Shown in pieces: positions 11,801 to 23,065 of a stretch of DNA of 64,000 nt (the stretch's first letter is position 1; the number at the start of each line of letters is the position of its first letter). The stretch is taken from the NCBI RefSeq assembly GCF_003144245.1, contig NW_020289976.1, positions 1,364,001 through 1,428,000 on the forward strand, written 5' to 3'. Origin of the DNA: Jaminaea rosea (taxonomy: Eukaryota; Basidiomycota; Exobasidiomycetes; Microstromatales). Below the pieces are notes generated by a model, which ran no database searches, was not told the DNA's origin, and was given only the letters and a program-made list of their open reading frames with translations. A program made the position numbers and the translations under genes.

Positions 11801-14800
11801 GTGGATGGCCTGACTGATCCCCTCAAACTCGCGAGCGTCAAAGCTGCTCGTGCCCTTGTCGAGGTTGAGCGAGAGGTGCGGCTGCTTGCGCCTGCTAGCC
11901 GTCGTGCTGCCCAGCGATGAAGATCCGCTATCGTGCGATGGCCTCTCTTGACGGGGCTGCCCCGCTGCCTGAGCTTCTGGTCGCGCTTCTCGCAGCGTCT
12001 GGAGGGAGAGCTGCGATGGCGTGGTGACAGAGGCGACCCAAGCGTCTGGCATCGCCCTGCTTGACGAAGAGGAAGACGCTGGCTCCTTGGTGGGGAACGA
12101 CGTCGCAGCGGGAGGCGGTGGCGCAATCACTGCAGGGCGAGGCTTGAGTGCCCTGCCACTGAGTCCGCCACTGTGGCTCGCATGCCGCATTGTCGCCCCG
12201 TAGGCCCCACCCGGCGAGCTCGGGAAGCCCTTGTTGCGCTGTAATGGTGGAGGAGACTGCAGGCTCGACGAGAGGCCCGTCTTGACTGAACCCCACCATG
12301 CTTCGATTCTGCTGCCTAGGTTGCGGTTGCGACGGCGATTCGTCCACGAGGAGGAGGAACCCGACCCGGACGACGGTGCGGCGTGAACATGGGCGAAGCG
12401 GGAAGACATGGGTGAGAGGGAGAGGTTTCGAGACGGCTTCTGTGATGAAGAGGAAGAACGCAGCGGGGATGCTGTAGTGGTGTCGAGAGTCGTGTTAAAG
12501 GATGAGCGAGACTGCTGTTGGTGAAGGGGTGGCTCGGACGGTCGGCGAGGGGTCCCTCCTGCCAGGAGAGTGGTTGATGAAGAGGCGGACACGGCAGGGG
12601 GCGTTGGGGCCGAGACTTGACGAGGTGGTGACGAGGAGGACTGTGCGTGCGAGCCCATCGACGACGATGAAGGCAGCGCCGTGACTGGTGGCTGAGATAC
12701 CGTTGATGACGGCTCTTGCTTGGATGCCTGCGTCGTTGGACCAACACTCGCATCCTCGCCGACCGCCTCGCCGACCGCCTCGCTCTCCCGCTCGGACTGC
12801 AACTTTGCCTCCTTCATCTTGCGATACTCATCAAGCCAGTCGACCCACTCAATCTCCCCCGCGCTATCCCCACTGAAGCCGGCAAATGCCTGAGCAGCGG
12901 ATCGCGACTCGTCGGCATCCAGACTCTCATCCGCCCGTGCATCCCTGTAAGTCCGGAAGCGCTCCGGCAGCCCCAGCGTGGTACCTCGGCGACCGAGCGG
13001 TGTTCCACTCGCTGCGGCTCCACCACCAGCCGAGACAGCTGTCGTCTGGCGCTGACGCTGCAAGTCGCGTACGGACTCGTCCGGGTCCTCAATCATCGAG
13101 TCGTCCGCCAGTGTCGCACTAGGGACGCGCCATTTCTGCATCTTAGCATTGCGGCTCTGCAGGATGATCTGCGCATACTCGTCCGTCCCAGGGTGTGTTG
13201 CCGGACCAAGCCCGCCGGGAGTAAGCAGAGCGTTGGATGGTAGCGTGCCCTGTGCCAGGGAAAGGCGACCAGCACCGCGCGCTCGAATGGGTGAACGACC
13301 CACGGGAGAGCCAGTAGCACTGCCGCCACCGCCGAGGTGCTCGACTGCTGCATCCGTATTGATTCGCAGGGGTTCGTGACCGCCGCCGCCACTGATGCTT
13401 GCTCGGGGTAGGCTAGGCGAGACGGACAGCAAGGCAGCATAGGCGCTTCCTGCTGAGGGCCCCACGGTTGAGGACCGCAGACGCTGCTCAGGGGAGTTGG
13501 AGCGACGCCGCGTGGTGATACCGTGGCTCTGCTCCTCTGCTGTGCGCGGGAGGCCGGAAGCGGGCAAAGAGGCGATGCTGTGTGACATGCCGGACATGCC
13601 GGAGAGGGACATGGAAGAGGAGTCGCTTAGGTCTCGTCGTGGCGGGGCGAGGAAGCGTGCGCCTGAGCCTGGGCCGACATCGACGTCAGTGGGAGACGCG
13701 CGTCCAGAGGACGAGGCTGTAGACAAGCCAGTGCGCGACGGGCGTGGCGAAGGGCGCCTGCTGGTGCTCGGCGTAGCAGGAAGCTGTGGGCTCGTATCCT
13801 GCTGTCCATGGATTCCAAGACCCAGCTGTGCTGGCGCCTGATCGCCCAATGAGGAGCGAGGCCCAAAGTTGGACATCGAGTTGCGCGGGGACGGCACAGT
13901 CTGCAGAGGCGAATCCATCGTGGCAGTCGTCGTTGCGCGATTGCGCTGCTGTGCATTCGGGGGCGAAAAGACGTCGCCGGCAAGTCGGATCGAGGTTGGC
14001 ACCCGCTGTAGACGAATCGCATCGCCTAAGCTGCCGGTATTACTGCTCGAGCGTGCAGTTCCCGGCCCAATCGAGGCGCTCAAATTGGCATTTGCGCCTC
14101 GTGGACTTTGTCCGCTGCTAGCAATCGTCTGGCTTCGCGTACGAGCGCGAACGTAGTCGGAAGGAGGGATAGCGTCGGTTGGTGACCGCGAAGAGACTGG
14201 CGAGGTGGAGGGCTCCGTAGCTGCATCTCCTCCCGATGCCTCTGAGGCGCCAGATTTGCCGCCATCAGCGGACGACGTCGTAGTGCCAGCTCGTGACCTC
14301 GAGCTCTCAGGAGTAGCTATCCCTACGCCTGGCACGAGATTCAACAGGCCGGAACGTCGCTTCGCTGAGCCGAATGGAGTACTGAGCGGCGTCGCAATGG
14401 GCGGCGAGCCTACTGACGAGGATGAAGAGCCCGTCGTTGAGCCTGCTGCTGCTGCTGCTGCTGCGTTCTCGTGCATCGGCGTGCTAGGGATGCTGACGTC
14501 CCCACCTCGAATCGCAGCAACGAGGTTCGGATCTACTCCATCCGGCCCACCAATGGGCGAAGAGGCCGCAGAGCCCGGCTCAAAGCCTCCAATCATCAGA
14601 GCTCCTCCCAGCGACCTCGCTCTGCGATGCGCACTGCTACCTCCGAGGCCTGCCACGCTCGACTTGCGTCGCCTGCTCGTCCCGCTAGCGGTGCGCGTCT
14701 CTTGCTGCTGCCCTGCCGCCGAAACGCTTAGTGGCGTTTTGAGCGGTCGTTGCTCCCACGTCATCGAGGGGGATGTGCTGAATTGACTGGACGAAGAGAC

Positions 14801-16247
14801 CGGACTGCCGACGGAGAAGGAGCCACTGATGCTGCGAGCTGAGTCCTCTCGCTGCTTGCCCTGCGCTTTGAGGCTGCGTAAAGGGTGCTGCATGGGCATT
14901 GCCTCGTCCGGCGATGTAGAGGCCGAGACGACTGACGCAGCAGAGCTGGACGAGGAGGGAGTGTGGTGACGTCGAGCCGGAATCGAGGTCGGAGGGCCCA
15001 TTGCGGACACGCGGCCAGAGCTGCGGCGTCGTATTGAGCCGGACGAGGCGTTTGCCGCGCTGGAGTCGCGAGACTCGTTGCTGACTTTGCGCAGAGCGTG
15101 TGAAGCATTTGCCATGCTAGACTCGTTGCTGGCCTTACGCGAACCAGGAGGTACGTCCGCCTCGGCCTCGCTAGCCGCTACCCCAAGACTCTGCAGCGAG
15201 TCCTCAACCTCTCGTGCATCATTGTTTGCGTCTGATGGGCTGACGCGGTCCAGATCAAAGTCATCCGCTGCGTCGTTGGGTAGGATTGAGGCGTAGGCTA
15301 GGGGACTGGAGAAGGAGGGCGTCGTGTCAAAGGGGAACTTGCCGTGCTTGCCTGCCGTTGCGATAGTGATGGGCCCTGAGGAGGGGCCGCTTGACGAGGA
15401 TGAAGGGCCGGTAGATGGTGTAGTTGTGGCAGGCGGGACAGCCAGGGTAGATTGCTGGCGTCTGGCGCCGAAGGCTTCGCCGAGTGAGGTGCGAGGCTGC
15501 CCTCTCTGCGCCCGCGAGCCAGCTGCGAATGGGTCAATGAAGGAGGATGGAGGCGGGCGGGGCTGCGATGAACGGATGGCAGTCGGGGAGGTGCGAGTGG
15601 GCGAGCTTCGAGCAGCTGCTGATGCGGCGGCCGGGGCGGCCGGCTCAGCGACGACGTCTGTATCGAGGTCGAAGATGCCTGCGGTGGACGAGGAGCGACG
15701 CAGATCTGTCCAGGCTGCAAAGGGCGAAGGCGAGGGCGGATATCAGCGATTCTCGGCGAGGCTGGCTTGGTAGATCTCGAATCGACTCACCTCCATCAGT
15801 AGTGCGACTAAATGACAGCTTGCGATGGACGTCTCCTGCCTCATCTTCCTGCTCGCCCAAGTCGCTGGACACTGGCTCTCGAGCCCGCGGAGGCGACTTC
15901 AGATCGGTAGCAATGCTGCGCGACGTCAGAGGTGTCGGCTTGACATTCGAAGAGCCCGAAGGCGTAGGAGAGCCAGTGGACGTCGCTCTGACATCGGCCG
16001 CTCTTTCGAGGTCTTCTGAGCTCCACTTGGACAATGATGAGGAAGAAGTAGCAGCGCGAGGTGTCGCAGTCTGGCTGAAGGTCGGATGCATAGGCAACTG
16101 AGGCGTAGTACTCTTTGTAGAGGAGCTAGAAGGCGGTCGCTTCAGTGATGAAGAGGACGATGCGCTTGACAGCTGCGGGCGACTGGTGCTGTCATCGCGG
16201 CTAGCACCCCTTTCCTGCTGGCCTGGTCGAGGAGGAGGTGAGCCCAT
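5819..16247 (-). CDS. RIM15: RIM15/Greatwall-type kinase with PAS and response-receiver domains
   Basis: Exon 1 is 16247..15791 and exon 2 is 15714..5819, with a 76-bp intron between; about 3450 aa. Order: a very long Ser/Pro-rich N-terminus; a PAS-like segment near residues 1970-2060; a small Cys/His zinc-binding motif (CRICERD...HSEIC) near 2118-2140; an AGC kinase from about 2549 to 2905 with GAFGSVYLG, YAIKVLKKK, VHRDLKPDN, DFGLSK and GTPDYLAPE; and a receiver domain at about 3202-3325 with AEDN, phospho-acceptor Asp3254 in FVDLTLP and the conserved Lys in CLTKPI. About 110 residues separate DFG from the APE motif, the split activation segment typical of Rim15 and Greatwall. Family role: quiescence entry downstream of TOR and PKA, acting through endosulfine and PP2A. 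It is longer than known relatives because of disordered sequence. An extra 5' exon cannot be excluded. Confidence 0.9.
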
Positions 16248-16770
16248 CTGGCCTTACCAGTGGAGCCTGGCTTTGGCCTTGCCTGCCTCTCCCTCTGCCT
16301 ATTGCCTCACTCTGAGCGTCGTGATCGCCGTGTATGCTACGAGGAGTGCGTGCGTGTGTGTGTGTTGAGAGGCAATTGCCGCTCGCCGAGACCAGCGAGA
16401 CGGCGGTCCGAGCTGAGACTGTGATGCGACAGCGTCGGGCGTCTGAGCGATTGTTGAGATGAGGAAGAGAAGAAAGGGGGACAGGGTAGCGCAAAGGTGT
16501 GTGACCGCCCGCGATGCGATGGGAGCGTTTGCTGCAGTGAAAGGATAGATTGAACGAGGCCGAGGTCACTGCGCTCCCTGGCAATGTCGCACGCGCTCGA
16601 CGAGAGCGACTTGGGCACGGACAGAGGCCAGTCAGTTGGGCCAGACGAGCCAGAGCGGCCTTGACCCAGCCGTCGCCTCGCCCACTCTCCGCCTCCGCCT
16701 CTGCCTCCGCCTAGCCAAGAGCAAGCAAAGCCCCCCCTCCCGCCCGCCCTTTGCCCCGCAATTGACCCTC

Positions 16771-16794
16771 GACGCCTCGACGCCTCGACGCCTC
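16771..16794. repeat. Three tandem copies of GACGCCTC
   Basis: An 8-bp unit is repeated three times without change, in the gap between RIM15 and SUA5. Confidence 0.8.
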
Positions 16795-17098
16795 AACACC
16801 CAACTCAGCCTCGGGCGGCCCAAAAGTGGCACACACTCGATTGCTCCTGCCTGCACACCACGCACACGCAAGCGGGATCATTCAACTCGTGTTGCATTGC
16901 CATGAGGCTTGATCAAGTCATGCTGCGTCTTCACACGCCTCCCTGGCCTCGCAGCGATAACAATGCGCCGTCTCGGTGAGAGCGCCGTGCCGGTGATGGC
17001 GACTGTGGTCCACCTGATTTATCGCGGCTGCCGCTTCGTCCCACCTTGTCGTCGTCTGGCAAGTCTGCCGAGCTTCGCGACGAGCTTGACGTGGAGAA

Positions 17099-17123
17099 GC
17101 CTGGCCTGGCCTGGCCTGGCCTG
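17099..17123. repeat. Five tandem copies of GCCTG
   Basis: A perfect pentanucleotide microsatellite, about 235 bp upstream of the SUA5 start. Confidence 0.85.
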
Positions 17124-17356
17124 AGCGTGGTTCAGTGAGCCTTGCTGGAATTGGCTCGAGTACGACGAGCAGGGCTGAGTGAGGAGCAGCGGAGCGGCGA
17201 GCCGGCGGGCGGACGATTTTTTGAGACTCGAAGGACTCGCTCGACGTTGTGCATGTGCTCCTTCCCGCCTGTCCGTCTGTCCATTGCACTGGCATTCAAG
17301 CGCTAGTCCAGATTCACTCGGTCATTCATCCTATCACACAGCGTGCCCGTGATTGC

Positions 17357-19012
17357 ATGGCCACAAGGTTGTCTAGCTCACTGCTGCTGAAAACACCGTA
17401 CACTCTGCTTCGACGAGTGCCTGCACTCAGGATGGCAAGCATGGCAACAAAGGCGCGGGAGGGAGAGGCGTCGTCGTCGTCGTCGTCTTCCTCCGCGCCT
17501 GCATACCCGGATCGCACTTTCGACACCATCGTCCTACCCACCGACTCCGACTTAGTCACATTCAGCGACCCTTCTTCCTCCAACGAGCCACTCCGCCGTG
17601 CCCGTCTCGCAGCTGCAGGTCCCACCACGACCTCCTCGCTGCGGGAAGCATCCTCCGCTCTCCGACAAGACCTCCCCGTCGCCTTCCCTACGGAAACAGT
17701 GTACGGCCTCTCAGCAAACGCCCTCTCCTCCTCAGCATGCAAGGCCATCTTTGCCGCCAAGGGCAGGCCGCAAGACAATCCATTGATCGTACATGTATGC
17801 GACTTGGAGATGGCAGAGGAGATTGTGGCGGAAGGGTGGGTACCGCCGCCCTGCTACGAGGAGCTCATGCGACGATTCTGGCCGGGAGGAATCACCTTTC
17901 TCATGCCGGCAGCGAGACCGGGCGTGACGTATTCTGATCAGTCGAGCTCGTCATCGTGGTTCCAAGGCAAAGGCACCTCTCCACTTCCCCTCCTCGTCAC
18001 CTCCAATCACCCGCTAGTCGGTATCCGCATGCCTTCGCACCCTCTCGCCCGAGCTCTCATCGCCCACTCGCGCCTACCCCTCGCTGCTCCTTCCGCCAAC
18101 GCGAGCGGCCGGCCCTCACCGACAACTGCGCAGCATGTGCTCCACGACCTCAAGGGAAGGATACCGTACGTGCTGGGCGGCGGTGCGAGTAGCCAGGGAG
18201 TAGAGAGTACCGTAGTCGATGGCGTGACGGAGCCTGGGGAGCTGAGGGTGCTTAGACCGGGCGCCGTTAGTCCCGAGGAGATTGAAGAATGCCTCAGTGG
18301 GCTGAGTGGGGAGGGAGCCGTAAGGCTTCGTGTGTATGGTAGGGACATGGTACGGCAGGAGGCCTTTGAGGCTGCCCCTACCACACCGGGGATGAAGTAC
18401 AGGCATTACAGCCCCACGGCTCCCGTTGTGGTCTTCGTGCCCAGCAAGGAGGCGCGGTACGCGAAGGCGGCTGCGAATGGCGGGAGTAGCAGTATCGCCG
18501 GCTGGTCGCAAGCACTATCGAAAGAGGTGCAAGCACTCGTAGCAGCCAAGCCTGACCTCCTTGACGGGAAGGCGAGCGTCCACGTCGGCCTCATGCTTCT
18601 CACAGACTCGGCACTCGCGCAAGCCATGTTTGCTCGTGCCAGCAATACAGACGCATGGACGGACGAGCACCGCGCCTGGCTCGCTGCAGAGGAGAAGAGC
18701 GATTCCCAATCGGCCGCGCCTCTGCCATCACGCGAAGCCGAGGAGGCAGAAATGGCCGCCGCCACTGGTCCGGCCTTTCCCCTCTCCCTCGACGATGGCA
18801 GCCAGGCTCACATCCTCATCCAGCCCTTCAGTCTCGGTCGCCTTTCGCAGCCTCATCTGCCTGCACGCCGCCTCTTCTCTGGGCTGAGGAGTCTCGATGA
18901 GGGCGGCGTGAACTTGATCGTAGTGGAGGCAGTGGAAGAGAAGGGCATCGGACTAGCAGTCATGAATCGCGTAGGCAAGGCGGCGGGCGGCACTGTGGCA
19001 GTGAGCGTATGA
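17357..19012 (+). CDS. SUA5: Threonylcarbamoyl-AMP synthase SUA5 (YrdC/Sua5 family)
   Basis: Single exon, 551 aa from the ATG at 17357. It makes threonylcarbamoyl-AMP, the first step of tRNA t6A37 modification. The YrdC domain shows FPTETVYGLSANA, KGRPQDNPLIVHV, PGGITFL and PLAAPSANASGRPSP; the Sua5 C-terminal domain follows GMKYRHYSP and ends near residue 545. The N-terminus (MATRLSSSLLLKTPYTLLRR) is basic, hydroxylated and non-acidic, like a mitochondrial presequence. A second in-frame ATG at 17432 (MASMATKA) would give a cytosolic form, which suggests dual targeting from one gene, as is known for this enzyme in other eukaryotes. Convergent with DOM34, 95 bp apart. Confidence 0.93.
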   Translation: MATRLSSSLLLKTPYTLLRRVPALRMASMATKAREGEASSSSSSSSAPAYPDRTFDTIVLPTDSDLVTFSDPSSSNEPLRRARLAAAGPTTTSSLREASSALRQDLPVAFPTETVYGLSANALSSSACKAIFAAKGRPQDNPLIVHVCDLEMAEEIVAEGWVPPPCYEELMRRFWPGGITFLMPAARPGVTYSDQSSSSSWFQGKGTSPLPLLVTSNHPLVGIRMPSHPLARALIAHSRLPLAAPSANASGRPSPTTAQHVLHDLKGRIPYVLGGGASSQGVESTVVDGVTEPGELRVLRPGAVSPEEIEECLSGLSGEGAVRLRVYGRDMVRQEAFEAAPTTPGMKYRHYSPTAPVVVFVPSKEARYAKAAANGGSSSIAGWSQALSKEVQALVAAKPDLLDGKASVHVGLMLLTDSALAQAMFARASNTDAWTDEHRAWLAAEEKSDSQSAAPLPSREAEEAEMAAATGPAFPLSLDDGSQAHILIQPFSLGRLSQPHLPARRLFSGLRSLDEGGVNLIVVEAVEEKGIGLAVMNRVGKAAGGTVAVSV

Positions 19013-19107
19013 GAGCATAGTGCGATTGACAATGTAATGTACATCATGCAGTCCGATGCTGGGGGTATCGAGGTGTGCGGGCGAGTGACCAGAAGTGTGA
19101 GGCATCG

Positions 19108-20536
19108 CTACGCACGATTTCTGTTTGGCTCAGGCAGTGGTGCTTCCTCATCTCCATCTCCACCAGCCGCCCTCTTCTCTGCCTCTCTCCTCTTGCGCTC
19201 CTCCTCTTCCTCCTCCATAACCTCTTCAACATCCATCGGCCAAGTCAAGATCGCCGCAATCCCCGTCAAGCCATTGAGCTGTTTGCCACTTTCGTGCATA
19301 CTAGAGAATATGGCGACCTCACCCCCTTGGGTCCTGACTTCCTCCACGAGCCCGACAAAGCGCTTCCGCCTCTTCGGGTCAGCAGCACGAAACAGACCAT
19401 CCGAGATGAGGAGCGTCTGAACAGCGCCACGCTCGGCTGCGAGCAGAACGTGCTCCTCGCTATACCACGCTCGCATTTCATCCGAAGCCAGCATGCGCAT
19501 GAAGCGTTCCAGTAGCTGCCCCTCACGCGCGAACTTGGTGTCCTTCAATCGGGCACTGACCTCAGGGCTGCGCAGCACCTCCATGAGCGCGTGGACGTGT
19601 GGGCTCGAGCAGTGAATCTTGAGGAACTTCCTGCGTGCCTCTGCCCCAACGAGTGGCTTATCGCCGCGTTTGACCGCCTCGTCGAAGAGGAAATCGTAGA
19701 CTGTTTCCTTGATGAAGCCGGGCGAGGCGAGGATGACCAGACGGAGCGCAGGGAGGGCTACGAGTTTGAGGACGGCGTTGTACACCTGCGCGTGGAAGCG
19801 TGCCAAGCTGCGATCACCGGCGCTGGCGGGAAGACCCTTTCTCTTGCGGGGCAGCGGCACCTCGATCCGTTGACGGACAATGGTCATGTGTTCTGTGAGG
19901 AGACAGACGACGGCTGTCCCCTCACCGAGGACGACGGCGCCCACCTCGGCCCGTGATCCTACGTCGCTGGCTTCGCTCAGTCGCTCCAGATGGATGCTGT
20001 CCCAGCTGTCCTTTGTGATCGTGACCTGACGATGCGTCTCGAGATCGAGCGTATGGAAAGCGCCCATCTTGACGAAGTTGTTCTCTTCGACTACTCGCCC
20101 TGAGACTTGAAGTGTGGCCCCTTCGCCACTGCCTGACCCTCCTCCGCCACCACCTAGCGCCCCTGCAGTGGCTGAGGCCGTCTCCTGCGCTGCTGATGCA
20201 TTTGCGGCATTGGCAGCTGATGGATCCGGCGGAGCTGACGAGCCGGTTGCATCGAAGTTGACCTTGGTCACTTGAAGCGTCAGGTTGAGACGGACGCGAT
20301 GTGACTCCATGGATCCTGTAGAGGACTCGGATTGGACGCGACGCACAGCTTGCGCTCGTACGTGGTCGCCTTCCTCGATGAGGTTGAGGAGGTGATACAT
20401 GTCCTCGCTGCGAGCGAAGGGTGCGCAGGTCAGTCGTTTGCCCCCTATCACTCGCTCACCGCACTCACTCCTCTTCTGGGACCATCGTGACTCTGCCGGA
20501 GCCATCCCGCTCGATGTGGCGCGAAGTGATCTTCAT
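19108..20536 (-). CDS. DOM34: Ribosome rescue factor Dom34/Pelota
   Basis: Exon 1 is 20536..20469 (MKITSRHIERDGSGRVTMVP) and exon 2 is 20407..19108, with a 61-bp intron in phase 2 that restores PEEDEDMYHLLNLIEEGD; 455 aa. Dom34, with Hbs1, dissociates stalled ribosomes in no-go and non-stop decay. The N-terminal Sm-like domain, the central domain (LASPGFIKETVYDFLFDEA) and the C-terminal domain (LISDGLFRA) are in the expected order. As expected for Dom34, and unlike eRF1, no GGQ motif is seen. A Gly/Ala/Ser-rich stretch interrupts the first domain, and an acidic/basic tail extends the end. Divergent from NOP58 by 376 bp. Confidence 0.94.
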
Positions 20537-20912
20537 GCTGCGATGCTGGTGAAGAGAAATGATGATGATGCAGCTTTCGCACCTCTCTCTCCGCCTATCT
20601 CATCGAGTGGAGCTGGACGAGGCGCTGTCTTACATAATCATTAGTCGAGCGCGCTGCGCTGAGCTCCAGTCTGACACGGACGGAGCGGAGCCTTGGGCCC
20701 TGCCCACCCGCTCGCCTGCCTGACTTGGAAAAATCTTGAGCCTCTCGAAAGGGCGGCAAAGCAAAGCGGGCGGGCTGGTCTCAATGGGCTCGCTCGCTCG
20801 AGGGAGCGGGCGTGCGCCGAGCGGCGACGACGACGACAAAATTGAGAGAATTCTCATCCTCATCACCACCTCCTCACCACCACCTCCTCATCCACCTCAT
20901 CACTCGCCCAAC
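20537..20912. other. Divergent promoter region DOM34/NOP58
   Basis: 376 bp between two genes transcribed away from each other. GC-rich, with CCTCATCACC-type pyrimidine-rich leader sequence just before the NOP58 start. No gene seen. Confidence 0.6.
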
Positions 20913-22729
20913 ATGGTCCTCGTCCTCTTCGAGACGGCTGTGGGCCTTGCCCTCTTCCGCCTCTCCGACTCAGCCAAGGTCACTTCGCCCGACCTGGCAA
21001 ACGATCTCGCCGACCCGACAAAGGCGTCGAACCTCCTCAAGCTCTCTGCCATTTCGCGCTTCACATCGACGGCAGAGGCAGTCGACGAGGCCACGTCCAT
21101 CGCAGAGGGCAAGATGACAAAGTCGCTCAAGAAGCTCCTCACCGACGAGATTGTCGACCAAGAGGGCAGCAAGAAGGGAAAGGGCAAGAACGAGCAGCTC
21201 GTCGTCGTCGACCCCAAGCTCGGAGGCGCCATCTCAAAGAAGCTCGGCATCAACGTCATTTCGGACTCGTCGGTTAATGACCTCTACAGAGGCATTCGTA
21301 CTCACCTCGCTCAGCTGCTTTCGTCCACTGCCAGCGACGACTCGAGCCTCGACCCTCGCGACCTCAACACCATGTCTCTCGGTCTCTCTCACTCCCTCTC
21401 GCGCTACAAGCTTAAGTTTAGCCCGGACAAGGTCGACACCATGGTGGTACAGGCTATTGGCCTGCTCGACGATCTCGACAAGGAGATCAACATATACGCA
21501 ATGAGGGTCAAGGTGCGTGCGAGCGAGCGAGCGAGCGAGACGAGACGTGGCGCTGTATGCACGTAGCTGACTTCGCCCCTTCCACTCGGCAGGAATGGTA
21601 CGGCTGGCACTTCCCCGAGATGGGCAAGATCATCACCGACAACCTCGCGTACGCCAAGGTCATTCGAGCCGTAGGCTTCCGCACCAACATGGCCTCGTCC
21701 GACCTCTCTGAGATCCTCCCCGAAGAGATCGAGGAGACGATCAAGGCCGCTGCAGAGATCTCCATGGGAACTGAAATCTCAGAGACGGACATTGAGCACA
21801 TCTTCAGCTTGTGCGATCAGGTCATCAGCATTACCGCCTACCGTGCGCAGCTGTTCGCCTACCTCCAGAACAGAATGGCGGCCATCGCTCCCAATCTCAC
21901 CGCCCTCGTCGGCGAGCTGGTCGGCGCCCGCCTCATCTCGCACGCCGGTTCGCTCCTCTCCCTCGCCAAGCAGCCCGCCTCTACGGTCCAGATCTTGGGA
22001 GCAGAAAAGGCCCTCTTCCGTGCCCTCAAGACGAAGCATGACACGCCCAAGTACGGTCTCATTTTCCACTCCTCCCTCGTCGGCCAAGCCCCGCAGAAGC
22101 TCAAGGGCAAGATGGCGCGCATGGTCGCCACAAAGGCCGCCCTTTCCATCCGTCTCGACGCCCTCGCGGACGCAGACTCGAAGAGCGACGCGGCCGCCCC
22201 CTCTATTGGTCTGGATGCCCGTGCCAAGCTGGAGAGCAGGCTGCGTGGACTCGAGCACAGGAGCGACATCGGTGGGCTGAGGGCGGCAAAGAATGGCGCG
22301 CCGTCGAGCTACCAGCAGAAGAAGTTCGACATGGCTGACGCCGGGGCTGGAGCGGGCAGATCATACAATGCGGCTGCGGATGCGCCCGTTGTGGCTGCGC
22401 CGGCGATGGATGTGGACGAGTCGACTGCTTCGGCCAAGCTGAGCAAGGAGGAGCGCAAAGCCGCCAAGAAGGCGGCAAAGGCGGCGGCAGCAGCAGCAGC
22501 AGACCAGTCAACAGCGTCAGCGACGGTGAACGGCGACGAGGACGGCTTGAGCAAGGAAGAGCGCAAGAGACTAAAGAAGGAAAAGAAGGCAGCAAAGGAG
22601 GCAGCGGTGGCGACGAATGGCAAGAAGCGACCGGCAGAGGATGGTGAGGACGCGGATGCTACTGCGGTTAGCGTGGCGACGAATGGGGAGACGAAGAAGA
22701 GCAAGAAGAGCAAGAAGAGCAAGGACTAG
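20913..22729 (+). CDS. NOP58: Box C/D snoRNP core protein NOP58
   Basis: Exons 20913..21512 and 21593..22729, with an 80-bp intron rich in GAGC repeats; 578 aa. The opening [17 protein letters not shown], the central [14 protein letters not shown], the Nop domain ([44 protein letters not shown]) and a long Lys-rich KKE/D-type tail ending [11 protein letters not shown] are all NOP58 hallmarks. The protein joins Nop56, Snu13 and fibrillarin/Nop1 in the nucleolar snoRNPs that guide 2'-O-methylation and early pre-rRNA cleavage. The splice join after RVK restores the conserved WYGWHFPE block. Very high confidence. Confidence 0.97.
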
Positions 22730-23065
22730 CTGCGCGGTGGGCTTGGGCTCGGGCTCCGTGGTTCCTTTTGTGTCTCTGTGTACGATCTCTCGCATCATCC
22801 TTCTTGGCATCTTTCATACGACGCGATTCCCTGACGACGACGACGCGGCAGATGCCGAGCAAAAGGTCGACGAGCACGGCGAGCTGTGTGCTTCACCTCC
22901 GTGCCAGCCTGCTCGCGGTTGTAGCTGCGATGTATTGTCATTAAGCTGCTCATGCAAAGGACGTAGCGTAGCGTACACGAAAGGAGATCAGAGGACGTAG
23001 CGAGGACCGGAAGGGAAGTAGGTATCACGAGTTCGGAGGCCGGCTCCCTACCATGGACCGCACCT
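22730..23065. other. Convergent 3' region NOP58/RTA1
   Basis: 336 bp between two stop codons facing each other. It should contain both 3' untranslated regions. I see no coding sequence in it. Confidence 0.6.

Larger units (their letters stand above)
16248..17356. other. Divergent intergenic region RIM15/SUA5
   Basis: About 1.1 kb between two divergent starts, presumably holding both promoters and 5' leaders. Short open frames on both strands here show no family resemblance. It contains the two short tandem arrays listed separately. Confidence 0.6.

Noticed and set aside
16201-16618. Minus-strand frames upstream of RIM15 as extra exons.
   Set aside because: No splice pair gives a better start than the ATG at 16247, and the sequence is low complexity; probably leader.
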